NCBI GenBank assembly: GCA_021030915.1
Contig: JAGEMR010000190.1
Coordinates: forward strand, 1 to 44,840
From: Astrothelium macrocarpum
Lineage: Eukaryota; Ascomycota; Dothideomycetes; Trypetheliales; Trypetheliaceae
DNA: 44,840 bases
Direction: 5' to 3'
Every line of letters starts with the position of its first letter. Within the stretch, counting starts at the first letter, position 1. A program made the position numbers and the translations under genes. A model generated the notes under the pieces. The model was not told the origin of the DNA and ran no database searches. It worked only from the letters and a program-made list of their open reading frames with translations. Shown one piece after another: positions 1 through 10,572 of this stretch.

Positions 1-1343
1 AACGTATTCCACAAGCGAGCGGAACATACAAGCGAGTGGAATACGAACACCAAAAATTTACCCCACTTATTTCAATACATAATATCTGAATATAATAACG
101 TGCATTCAATTCATAAAAAAATTCGAATATAATTTACAATTCAGATTATTTAAAAAGGTCAATTTGATACGAAAAAAGATGTATTTATAATTTTTGACGT
201 TTCTCATATAATTATATATTAAAGAAATTATAATATCCAATTTAGAATTAATACATAATTTAATTCTTTAAAATTTATAAAAATAAAAGAGGATACGATT
301 ATATATTATATATTTGATTTTGATATATGAGAATTTTTTTCTATTTATATCCGAATTTGAAATATCGTAAATTTATTATTCATTTTATAAAATGAAAAAA
401 AAAAAAGAAAAAAATTGATCTGCAAATTTTGTCAAATAAAAGATTGAATTTAAAATGAAATTTAATCAAAAATTTGATTATCAAAAATATTTATATAAAA
501 ATTTTGATATAATTAAAGACTGATTCTGATTAATAAATAATATCAAAATAAAATATAATATATTAAATAAAAATATTTAAAATTTTAACGAAAATAATTT
601 TATAATGAAAATTATTTAAAATATTTTAAAAATTATTATTAATTTAAAAAAATGTTATAAATTAAAATAAATTTAATCGAATAATCGTAAATAGATTTTA
701 ATGATTTTAAATATTAATAAAATAGATTGAATAATTCTATTTTTTATCATTTTTTAAAATAAAATTTATCAAAATTTTTGATATAATAAGAATTAATTAT
801 CATTTTAATAATAAATTATAATTTTTAAAAATAATTAAATAATAAATAAATTTGATATTGAATGAATTAAATATTTTGATATATATATAAAAAAAAAGAT
901 TATGAATATATATCGTTTATTAATTCTAAATAAATATGAAAATCATAATTTTATGAAATTTGAAAATTTTTATAAAAAGAATAAAATAATAATTCTTTAT
1001 ATATCGTTATATTTATTATATTTTTTATAATTATTAAATATGAATTATTTTTTATTTTTAAAAAAGACGTATTTATATCAGATTAAAATTTTAATATATA
1101 ATTAAATTAATTATATTATGAAAATCGAATTTTTATCAATTTTTATTAATATATTTAAAATATTAATTATAAAAGATCAGATTTTAAAAGATTTTAGAAA
1201 TATTGGATTTATTTTTTTTAATTTATAAATAATTTTGAATAAATTGAATATTTGATTAAAAATTTTATCAGAATTATTTTTTTAAAAAATATTTTAAAAA
1301 TTCAAAATATTAAAAAATATTAAAAAATTTGAATTTTAATTTA

Positions 1344-1398
1344 ACGTATTCCACAAGCGAGCGGAACATACAAGCGAGTGGAACACGAACACCAAAAA
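1344..1398 (+). repeat. Left terminal inverted repeat of copy B
   Basis: About 55 bp, matching the reverse complement of 3154-3208 with only a few C/T differences. It contains an internal direct repeat of roughly 16-bp period (ACAAGCGAG followed by GGAA, twice). It keeps many CpA and CpG sites that are lost in the element interior. Confidence 0.85.
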
Positions 1399-2229
1399 TT
1401 TATCTCATTTATTTCAACACATAATATCTGAATATAATAATGTACATTCAATTCATAAAGAAATTCGAATATAATTTATAATTCAGATTATCCAAAAAGA
1501 TCAATTTGATACAAAAAAAGACGCGTTTATAATTTTTGATATTTCTCATATAATCATATATCAAAGAAATCATAATATCTAATCTAGAATCGATACATAA
1601 TCCAATTCTTTAAAATTTATAAAAATAGAAGAAGATACGATTATATATTATATATTTGATTTTGATATACGAGAATTTTTTTTTATTTATATCTGAATTC
1701 GAAATATCGCAGATTTATTATTCATTTCACGAAATAAAAAAAAAATTAGAAAAAATTGATTTATAAATTTTATTAAATAAAAGACTGAATTTAAAATGAA
1801 ATTCAATCAAAAATTTGATTATTAAAGATATTTATATAAAAATTTTGATATAATTAAAAACTGATTCTGATTAATGAATAATATCAAAATGAAATACGAT
1901 ATATTGAATGAAAATATTTAAAATTTTGATAAAAATGATTTTATAATAAGAATTATTTTAAATATTTTAAAAATTATTATTGATTCAAAAAAATGTTATA
2001 AATTAAAATAAATTCAATTGAATAATCATGAATAAATTTCGGTGATTTTAAATATTAATAAAATAAATCGAATAATTCTGTTTTTTATCATTTTTTAAAA
2101 TAAAATCTATCAAAATTTTTAATATGATGAGAATCAATTATCATTCCAATAACGAATTATAATCTCTAAAAATGGCTAAATAATAAATGAATTTAATATT
2201 AAATAGATTAAATATTTTGATATATATAT

Positions 2230-3124
2230 AAAGAAAGAAATTATAGATATATATCGTTTATTAATTCTGAATGGATATAAAAATCATAATTTTATAGAAT
2301 TTGAAAATTTTTATGAGAAGAATAAAATAATAATTTTTTATATACCGTTATATTCGTCGTATTTTTTATAATTATTAAATATGAATTATTTTTTATTTTT
2401 AAAAAAAACGTATTTATATCAGATCGAAATTTTGATATATAATCAGATTAATCATATCATAAAAATCGAATTCTTATCAATCTTTATTAATACATTTAAA
2501 ATATTAATTATAAAAGATCAGATTTTAAAAAATTTTAAAAATACTGAATTTATTCTTTTTGATTCATAAATAATTTTGAATAAATTGAATATTCGATTAA
2601 AAATTTTATCAGAATTATTTTTTTAGAAAATATTTTAAAAATTTAAAATATTAAAAAATATTAAAAAATTTGAATTTTAATTTATATTAATTTTTAAAAA
2701 ATTTACCGATTTTTAAAAAAATTCGTTAATTGAATTTATTGAAATATTAGAAATTTTTATTAAAAATACGTAAATGATGATATATCAATTTAAAATTATG
2801 AAAATATAAATCGAAGAATTTGAAATAATAAATATAATTTATATAAAACGTAAAACACGTAAAAAAAAATATTTATAAATAAATGGAATTTTAAATAAAA
2901 AAAAAATTCAAAAATTAGATATCGCAAAAATTAATAATATGAAATCTAGACATTTGAATATTGATAAAAATGATGGAATAGAAAATAATATTATTCGTCA
3001 AAAATATTATAAAAATTGCGGAAAGATTGAATATAATACCAGAATATATGAAAATGATAAAGAAGAAGATTCTGAATCAGATACAAATAATGTAGATAAA
3101 ATTTCTGATAATGATGTTGAATAA
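2230..3124 (+). pseudogene. Decayed DDE transposase (pogo/Fot type), C-terminal half
   Basis: The open stretch at 2381-2569 and the frame just upstream (from about 2255) still resemble the last part of a pogo/Fot DDE_1 transposase. A hydrophobic strand plus a decayed DGHxSH-like stretch precede a PLKKAYG-like region and a H-I-K-EF helix. At 2939-3124 a decayed zinc-knuckle tail (CGK.GHN.R.C type, with cysteines and histidine largely replaced) leads into an acidic, serine-rich end. These replacements are those expected from C-to-T changes. No functional protein can be made. The assignment comes from recalled family motifs, not an alignment. Confidence 0.65.
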
Positions 3125-3153
3125 TTGATGGTTTTTTGATTAAGGTGGTAGCT

Positions 3154-3208
3154 TTTTTGGTATTCGTGTTCCACTCGCTTGTATGTTCCGCTCGCTTGTG
3201 GAATACGT
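3154..3208 (-). repeat. Right terminal inverted repeat of copy B
   Basis: Inverted partner of 1344-1398, ending GGAATACGT followed by the duplicated TA. The same terminal sequence recurs at the right end of copy A (ending 3737) and at the right edge of copy C (ending 3954), so all three are one family. Confidence 0.85.
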
Positions 3209-3739
3209 TATATTAATTTTTAAAAAATTTATTAATTTTTAAAAAAAATCGTTAATTGAATTTATTGAAATATTGAAAATTTTTATTAAAAAATATATAA
3301 ATGATGATATATTAATTTAAAATTATAAAAATATGAATCGAAGAATTTAAAATAATAAATATAATTTATATAAAATATAAAATATATAAAAAAAAAATAT
3401 TTATAAATAAATAAAATTTTAAATAAAAAAAAAAATTCAAAAATTAGATATCGTAAAAATTGATAATACGAAATCTAAATATTTAAATATTGATAAAAAT
3501 AATGAAATAAAAAATAATATTATTCATCAAAAATGTTATAAAAATTACGGAAAGACTGGATATAATATCAGAATATATGAAAATGATAAAAAAGAAAATT
3601 CTGAATCGGATATAAATAATATAAATAAAATTTCTGATAATGATATTAAATAATTGATGATTTTTTGATTAAGATGGTAGCTTTTTTGGTATTCGTGTTC
3701 CACTCGTTTGTATATTCCGCTCGCTTGTGGAATACGTTA

Positions 3740-3954
3740 TATAATTATACGATAAATATTGAAAATCGTAATCACGTCTTTTTTCGTATCAAATTGATCT
3801 TTTTGAATAACCTGAATTATAAATTATATTCGAGTTTTTTTGTGAATTAAATACACATTATTGGATGGAGACATTATATGTTGAAATGAATGGGATAAAT
3901 TTTTGGTGTTCGTATTCCACTCGCTTGTGTGTTCCACTCGCTTATGGAATACGT
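3740..3954 (-). mobile_element. RIP-decayed Fot-like transposon, copy C (5' end only, inverted)
   Basis: On the minus strand these 215 bp match the first part of copies A and B: the terminal inverted repeat, then the subterminal region with the same order of landmarks up to about element position 215. The segment stops exactly at the TA beside copy A, so copy A apparently inserted into copy C, and the rest of C should lie left of the window. A TA follows its outer end at 3955-3956. It is less mutated than A and B in parts. Confidence 0.75.
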
Positions 3955-3956
3955 TA

Positions 3957-5463
3957 TAAAAAATATAATCAATTTTTTATTAAAATCGCGTGAAAATAAA
4001 TCAATTAATAAATATTAAATAAAATGATTTATTAATATATAATCAGATTTTAAAATCAAATTCAATCATTTATATGATTATTAAAAAATATTATAAAAAA
4101 ATCCAAAAATTATTTCGAATTAATTTGAATTATTATATAATATAATAAATAAATATAAAATATATAAAAAAAATATTTATAATTTTGATAAAATAAATTT
4201 TATAATAAATATAATAATCGTATTAATAATAATAATAAATATTAAAAAATATAATAAAATCAAATTTATATAATTTGATAATCAGAAATGAATTATAATT
4301 ATTGAATATATTAATATTAAAAATTGATATATTCCGTTTTTTATTATTATTTAAAATATCTATCATTTTATAAATTGGATTATAGAATCAGAATTTTCTG
4401 ATAATTAAATCATTAAATCTATTTTTAATAAATAAATTGATAATAAAATAAATTTAGATTAAATTTAATATTTTAATAAATATATAAAAAATTATTCAAA
4501 AAATATATATCGATTATTAATTATTAATAAATATAAAAGTCATTTATTAACCGAATTTAATAAATTTTATGATAAAAATAAAATTATTTCAATCAATATA
4601 TTTATATATTCATTTCATTTATTTTAATCATTAGATATTATATTATATTCATTTTTAAAACGTATATATAATGATAAAATTAATCTATTAATTAAAATTA
4701 TAATTAATCATATTATTAAATCCGAATTTTTTATTATATTTAAATCTGTCTATTTTAAAATTTTTATAAAATTAAATATTAAATCTGAATTCAAAAAAAT
4801 TGAAATTATATTTTAAAATTCAGATTTTATGATTTTCAAATTAAATATTCATTTAAAAATATTTATATCATCGAATAATTATTTATTAATCGTTTATAAA
4901 TAAAAATCATAAATTTTTTCCAATTTTTAATAAATAATTAAATAATCCAATTTTATTGAAAAATAAATTTTTATTTATTAAAAAAATTCTTCAATATTAA
5001 TTATTAAAATTATAAATCAGATGATGAAAAATGCGCAGATAATAATATATTCAATTATTTTTTTAATTAAATAAATACATATTTTTGAAAACGTAAATAT
5101 GATATTTATAAAATATTGAAAGGTCAAAAAATTACGTATATAATTTAAAAGAATATTTAATATAAATAATTTTATAAAATTATTGATTAAAAAGAATTTG
5201 AAAAAATAATATATATCTAATGAAAATAAAAATAATAATCTATCAAAAAAGACGATAATGATTTTATGATAATATGATAATTACGATATAATTGGATATA
5301 ATACACATATTTATAATAAAATTAAAAAAATAAATATTGAATCAGAATCTGATAAAAAATAAATAAATTTTCAAATTATTATTATGTGTATTAATGTTGA
5401 TGGGGTATCTGATGCGGAAAGTGACCGACTGACTGATATGACCGGCTGAATGGTAAACCACGT
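3957..5463 (+). mobile_element. RIP-decayed pogo-like transposon, second family, copy X (right part)
   Basis: AT-saturated sequence whose stretch from about 4175 to 5463 repeats at 5466-6731, so two copies of a second element family are present. It ends with a GC-richer terminus (about 5398-5463, ending GTAAACCACGT) followed by TA at 5464-5465. The left end is absent, because X abuts the terminus of copy C, which probably inserted into it. Around 4510-4690 the plus strand keeps a decayed transposase signature, with a DGHESH-like motif, a PPHSSHLLQPLD-like stretch and then a PLKR-like stretch, many of their codons now stops or RIP variants. Confidence 0.75.
4500..4800 (+). pseudogene. Decayed DDE_1 transposase core of copy X
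   Basis: Reading the plus strand across several stop codons, the order of residues follows the pogo/Fot DDE catalytic core: a leucine-rich strand, a degenerate DGHESH, a helix ending in N-K-I, and a proline/histidine-rich loop before the PL-KR segment. Each stop can be explained by a C-to-T change (CAA or CAG to TAA or TAG, or the opposite-strand equivalent). Copy Y holds the matching region near 5790-5990. The reading relies on memory of the family and should be treated as moderate evidence. Confidence 0.5.
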
Positions 5464-5465
5464 TA

Positions 5466-6731
5466 TATAATTTTGATAAAATAAATTTTATAATAAATAT
5501 GATAATCGTATTAATAATGATAATATATATTAAAAAATATGATAAAATCAAATTTATTTAATTTAAAAATCGGAAATAAATTATAATTATTGAATATATT
5601 AATATAAAAAATTGATATATTCCGTCATTTATTATTATTTAAAATATCTATCATTTTATAAATTGAATTATAAAATCGGATTTTTCAGATAATTAGATTA
5701 TTAAATTTATTTTTAATAAATAAATTAATAATAAAATAAATTTAAATTGAATTTGATATTTTGATAAATATATAAAAGATTATTCAAAAAATATATATTA
5801 ATTATTAATTATTAATAAATATAAAAATCATTTATTAATTGAATTTAATAATTTTTACGAAAAAAATAAAATTATTATTATTAATATATTTATATATATA
5901 TTTTATTTATTTTAATTATTAAATATTATATTATATTCGTCTTTAAAATATATATATAATGATGAAATCAATCTTTTAATCAAAATCGTGATTAATTATA
6001 TCATTAAATTCGAATTTTTTATCATATTTAAATTAATATATTTTAAAATTTTTATTGAATTAAATATCAAATTTAAATTTAAAAAAATTGGAATTATATT
6101 TTAAAATTTAAATATCGTGATTTTAAAATTGAATATTCATCTGAAAATATTTATATCATTGAATAAATATTCTTTTATTATTTATAAATAAAAATTATAA
6201 ATTTTTTCCAATTTTTAATAAATCATTAAATAATCTAATTTTATCAAAAAATAAATTTTTATTTATTAAAAAAATTTTTTAATATTAATTATTGAAATTA
6301 TAAATTAAATAATAAAAAATACGTAAATAATAACGTATTTAATTATTCTTTTAATTGAATAGATATATATTTTTTAAAATATAAATATGATATTTATAAA
6401 ATATCGGAAGATTAAAAAATCATATATATAATTTGAAAAAATATTTAATATAAATGATTTTATAAAATTATTGATTAAAAAGAATTCGAAAAAACGATAT
6501 ATATCTGATAAAAATAAAAATAATAATAATTTTATAATGATATAATATTTATAATATAATTAAATACAATATATATATTTATAATAAAATTGAAAAAATA
6601 GATATTAAATCAGAATCCGATGAAAAATAGATAAATTTTTTAATTATTATTATTTGTGTTAATGTTAATGGGGTATACAATGCGGAAAGTGCGCGGCTGG
6701 GTGATATGCGCGGCTGGGTGGTAAACCACGT
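5466..6731 (+). mobile_element. RIP-decayed pogo-like transposon, second family, copy Y (right part)
   Basis: Direct repeat of copy X starting at the equivalent of about 4175 in X. It ends with the same GTAAACCACGT terminus and a TA at 6732-6733. Its left break lies exactly at the TA beside copy X, so X appears to have inserted into Y. Its terminus (about 6668-6731) is the best preserved of this family and carries a tandem GCGCGGCTGGGTG motif. No open transposase remains. Confidence 0.75.
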
Positions 6732-6733
6732 TA

Positions 6734-7440
6734 TATAAAATATTGATAACGATATATTTCGAAATTGAATTAGAATTATATTAATATACGAATTATGAAT
6801 TCTATTAATATTAATAATATTAATAAATTTATTTAATATAAATTCAATCAAATTTTCTGATAAAATCAAAAGAATTTATATTTAAGGATTTTTATATAAT
6901 ATAATAAATACATTATTTATTATTAATAAAATAGAATAATTAATAAATCCATTTTGAATTTATGAAATATATATAAATCATATATTTAATGATAAATTAA
7001 TTGATGAAAAAACGGATTTATTAATAAACGCAAATTTTTGATTGAATTTTATATAAAATCAATATAAATTTATTTTAAAAATTGAATAGAATATGATTTA
7101 TATAATAATAATAATGATGATAAAAATGAAAATAAAAATGACGATATTTATTAATTCTATTAATTGATTTTTATATAAATATATTATAAATCAATTTAAT
7201 TTTTTGAAATCAATTTGATTTAAAATTTATACGAATATATTATGATTCAAAAATTATTTATATTATTATTATTATTACTGATATTATTATTATTGTTATC
7301 AATTTGATATTTTTATATTTGATTAATAACAAATATATACCATGATAAAAATGATATAAACATATATGAAAAAATAAATAAAAATGATGATCAATAATAG
7401 AGATAAAATTATGTATCTCAGATTAGTCCATTTTGGATTA
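6734..7440. repeat. Unassigned AT-rich, probably RIP-mutated sequence up to the isochore border
   Basis: About 700 bp of A/T-saturated DNA following copy Y. It contains short trinucleotide runs of AAT/ATT type near 7100-7120 and 7260-7310. It does not match the two transposon families to its left in any way I could see. Ordinary base composition begins at about 7400-7440. It may be older decayed repeat or single-copy DNA mutated by RIP leakage. Confidence 0.5.
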
Positions 7441-7795
7441 TTCGAACGAGCGCTAACAAAGGTCTAAATATGAGCATATATTCGAATATATTCATAATTC
7501 ATTCATAAAATTCACAATTCATGCTAATGCAATTCTTTTGATTCATAAGACCCCTGCCTCACATCTTATTGAAGTCTACAAGCCAATAGACAAAAGTGTT
7601 GTCAAATCAAAGGAAACCGCCATCCTAAGCTGCTTTTCAAGGATCAAAGGATCTCCGAGAAACGACTTGAAATAAGGGAGTTTGAATTATATGCTTGACG
7701 TACAAGGAGGGAAACGAAGCTCTTTTCTAGGCTAATTCTTCTCTATACCCGCGATTCCTGTGCCGTAAGTTTATAGAACCAGCCAAAAAGATGGA
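7441..7795. other. Border region, no gene seen
   Basis: Normal-composition DNA between the AT-rich block and the broken secreted-protein gene. No ORF, tRNA-like fold or repeat was recognised. It would be 3' flank for the minus-strand gene that ends at 7796. Confidence 0.4.
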
Positions 7796-8694
7796 TCAAA
7801 TATTCACAGGCTGCGAATCTCTGATTCGCTGAGCGAGCCCGTATACATCTATATGATCGGCGGCGCTTTGCTTTATAATATATAGGGCTATCTGGGTTGT
7901 CCCTGGTGGCGGATCGAGATGACTCAGATTATTGCATGAAAGACAAGTGCTTGGGTGCTCTAAAACCCCTCCAGCTGCGTTCATTGGTATTAGCGTAATT
8001 TGATGAGCGAAAGCAAATTGATCCCTTGTCCCGTGTCTGGTTAGAATAACCTGGATCGATTCAGCATGCTGTAAAATTATATGCCTTACTTCAATGAAAT
8101 TGTGTTCTTTGGGTTCAAGCTCCACTTCAAAAGAAGCTCCACTTCAAAAGAGAAATCAGAGACACAGAAAGCCTTGAACCTTTCGTCTCTAGATGCAGAG
8201 ATATCGACGCATATATTATCTTCAGGGCACAGATAGCGCTGAGCGGCGCTCCTGCCTATTCTCCCTCCTATTCTCCCTGGATCTTGACAACGAATTATAG
8301 CTTCTCTTGGAGACACACGACGTCGACATCGAGACCACTTAAAACTCCTCAATCTTGGATCCATTTGAGGCTGTGGACATACATCAATGCTCCTTGGAAC
8401 AGCCATCCTTCGATTTAGAGATTGCCCTAGAGTCGGAGGCCGCATCGGAGGTTCGGATCGTCTTGGGGAAACCACTTGAGCGACTTTAACATTGCTAATA
8501 TTACAGTTAGCATAACTTGTTTTGGCCAGCGTATAAAAAAAACTTTACGCGATAAAGGCAAGAGTATCATTGCCGAGGATAAGTGGAGCAACGATACTGG
8601 CAGAAGTATTCGTAGAAGGGTCGGCGTGGTGCTGAGAAAGAACGAGTAGAGCATTAGCTACTACAAAGAGTATCAATTCGATAGCGCACATCAT
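7796..8694 (-). pseudogene. Candidate secreted Cys-containing protein, frame broken by a 17-bp duplication
   Basis: Exon 1 (8694-8549) encodes a signal-peptide-like start: two Met, a charged turn, then a hydrophobic run to about residue 20. A 54-nt intron (8548-8495) has a GTAAAG donor, a GCTAAC branch point and a TTAG acceptor. Exon 2 reads Cys-containing sequence until a 17-bp exact tandem duplication (8117-8133 and 8134-8150). It then shifts frame and stops at 8086, giving 184 aa. Counting only one copy of the repeat, the frame would stay open to 7796 (about 275 aa). The family is not recognised. Secretion, cysteines and position beside RIP-mutated DNA resemble effector-type genes, but that is inference. 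It could also be expressed as the shorter protein. Confidence 0.6.
8117..8150. repeat. Exact 17-bp tandem duplication
   Basis: AAGCTCCACTTCAAAAG occurs twice head to tail with no mismatch. Because 17 is not a multiple of three, it shifts the reading frame of the gene that spans it. The lack of any difference between the copies suggests a recent event. Confidence 0.9.
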
Positions 8695-9226
8695 TATGTT
8701 GCGATTTGAGGAAGTATTGAAATTTTGAAGGAAAGATTAAAAAATATCATTCTTCATTGATCAATTTAGGTCTATTAAAATTGAAAATTGAACGGATCGT
8801 CTTTATGAGATAATATTATGTTATACGTGGCCGTTCTATATTGGTTAAGTCATGCATGACATCAAATGGGTTAAAGGAAACCCGGAGCAGAGAAATTTTT
8901 CCCAACGGTTTTATCTGGTGTATCTACAAGAAATTAGTCTAATCCTGCGGGTGTCGATCATAAGCTCCGGCTTACCGTAGGCACTTAACCCTTTTCCAAA
9001 CAAAGAAACACGAAGATAAGATATCTGACTCTCACCTCTATACTAAACATCTCTGCAATTGTGGCTTCGATTTCAAGGAATTCCACGGAAAATTCAAGCT
9101 TGGGCATTTACATTTTTACACTGTAATAGACGCGAATTAGACACCACCCCAGTTTCAGATCCGTAGAACTCCCACACGCCGTGCTGAAGACTTGACCACC
9201 ACCTTCCGCAAAGTCAATGATACCCA
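8695..9226. other. Intergenic, no gene seen
   Basis: Upstream of the broken secreted-protein gene and downstream of the protoglobin-like gene (both minus strand). No convincing coding sequence or RNA gene was found. Confidence 0.4.
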
Positions 9227-10085
9227 CTAGCTCCTAGCAAAATTGGTGTAGACAAAGTAGGCAAGAATGGCGAAGAACCCGCCGAGAAACGGACCAGCAA
9301 ATATCAACACCTGCTGAGCCGAGCGTGCTGTCTCAGGATACTTCGCATCCGCAGCCTACATTCGCATCATTAGTCAGCCAATTCCACCCTCAAAAATCAA
9401 AATGAAATCAAATCCTCACCTGTGCCAACGCTGTTGACCCCCTCGGCGCAAACTTCGAATCCCGATCCACCACATAATGCCTGGCAAACAGATCGTTCTG
9501 AATCCACAGCAACTTATTCCACGCCCTAATCGTCTCCGCTTTCACTCCATCGTCCAGCGCCTCGGCCCCCATCACCACGCCCACAACCGCATCCTCCACA
9601 AACCCCAGCAGCGCGCCCATGTGCACAAACTCGACCCGCAACTCCGGCCGTCGCGCACGATGCGCAAACCCGGGCTCGCCCGTGTGCATGATGCCCACCT
9701 TGTCCATGTACCCCCACAGCGCGCTGTCGGCGGTCCAGTCATCGTTGCGCACCAGCTGTAGCAGATAGCGCTTCAGGAAGTCGCGCCGGTGCTGGATCTG
9801 TGGGTGGTCGAGCGAGAGGCTCTGGACTGAGGTGCCGCTGGAGGAGAAGCCGGGTTGCGGCGGTGCGAAGGCTTTGGCGGTGATGTCGAAGCGGAGCAGG
9901 TGTGTGTAGATGGCGTCGAGGAGGGTGGGGAGGAGTGGTGCGAGTATTGCGCCGGAGGATTGGATGGCGGCGCCGTCGGAGGGGGTGAAGTTGAGGAATT
10001 GGTGGAGGTAGGCGATGCGGGTGGGTATGGAGTTGAGGGTGGAGGGGGGAATGTGTTGCATTTGGGTGGAGGATTTTTCGGACAT
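9227..10085 (-). CDS. Protoglobin-like protein with C-terminal membrane anchor
   Basis: Two exons: 10085-9420 and 9355-9227, joined in phase 0 by a 64-nt intron (GTGAGG donor, TGTAG acceptor), giving 264 aa. Residues about 15-205 resemble the all-helical protoglobin/globin-sensor domain found in many fungi. The pattern includes an N-terminal pre-helix, a long helical core and a VGIMHTG segment whose His134 is the likely proximal haem ligand. The short second exon adds a hydrophobic stretch (about residues 238-259: GPFLGGFFAILAYFVY-like), so the protein is probably tail-anchored. The ORF is GC-rich with strong codon bias. Oxygen or redox sensing is the family expectation, but the actual function in fungi is unknown. 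The start is the first ATG in frame. Confidence 0.75.
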
Positions 10086-10572
10086 TTTGAGTAATCTTGA
10101 TTGAGATTGTGGAGTGGGTGTTTAGAGATGTTATTGGTGATATCAAAAGTTGTCGAGTTTTTAATGATGTAAGAAATTGAGTACTCTTTTGGACAAATAG
10201 AGAGGATATTATATAGATTCAGACCTGGTAAAAGATGCTCTTATCTGTGTGTCCCTATAGGTGACATGGGCCTACAGTAGCTCCAGTGCCTTCACTGTAT
10301 TACTGCGATGGAACTCGAAGTCGTTGCGGAGATATTCCATGAATCATGTAAGCCGTTACGACGTCAGTGTTGGTAATTATTGTGGTTCTCTGCTCTCACT
10401 TCGGGGAAATTTTGCGAAGTTGAAAGGAATACGTGACTTGAACAAGCAAAGAGTGTAAAACACTCCACGTCAGCTCCGACTTTTGACAGAAGCCCCGCTT
10501 CTCCGAGGAGTTTATGCAGTTACCTACATGGTTCCACAGCTGTAAGCTTCAGATGCGATGACCGGGATCCGG
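10086..10572. other. Promoter region of the protoglobin-like gene, otherwise empty
   Basis: Immediately upstream of the minus-strand protoglobin-like gene. A short plus-strand open frame (10261-10458) shows no domain or splice support and is not called. Confidence 0.35.

Larger units (their letters stand above)
1344..3208 (+). mobile_element. RIP-decayed pogo/Fot-like transposon, copy B (complete, youngest)
   Basis: This is a full-length 1865-bp element with near-identical inverted ends of about 55 bp (1344-1398 and 3154-3208), flanked by TA duplications at 1342-1343 and 3209-3210. Removing it with one TA rejoins copy A exactly as the uninterrupted sequence reads inside copy B near 2671-2695, which proves the insertion. 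The size and the TA target fit the Fot1 group of pogo-like Tc1/mariner elements. Two open stretches remain from the transposase (2381-2569 and 2939-3124). The interior is heavily C-to-T mutated on both strands, so the copy is dead. Confidence 0.9.
2..3737 (+). mobile_element. RIP-decayed pogo/Fot-like transposon, copy A (interrupted by copy B)
   Basis: Copy A consists of 2-1343 plus 3211-3737, about 1.87 kb once the inserted copy B (1344-3208) is set aside. Its left end begins ACGTATTCC and its right end is the reverse complement, so it has terminal inverted repeats of about 55 bp. A TA follows the right end at 3738-3739. The left TA is cut by the window edge; only its A is seen, at position 1. 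The interior is almost all A and T, as expected after C-to-T mutation of CpA by RIP. The region matching the transposase C-terminus (about 1040-1230) is full of stops, so copy A is more decayed than copy B, in keeping with its being older. Family assignment rests on the decayed transposase in B, the TA target and the length. Confidence 0.85.

Noticed and set aside
1..7440. CRISPR array or centromeric satellite as explanation of the repeats
   Set aside because: The repeats are kilobase-sized, have TA duplications and inverted ends, and contain decayed transposase, so they are transposons.
9477..9761. Plus-strand open frames over the protoglobin-like gene
   Set aside because: They are shadows of a GC-rich gene on the minus strand, which has a domain match and a good intron.
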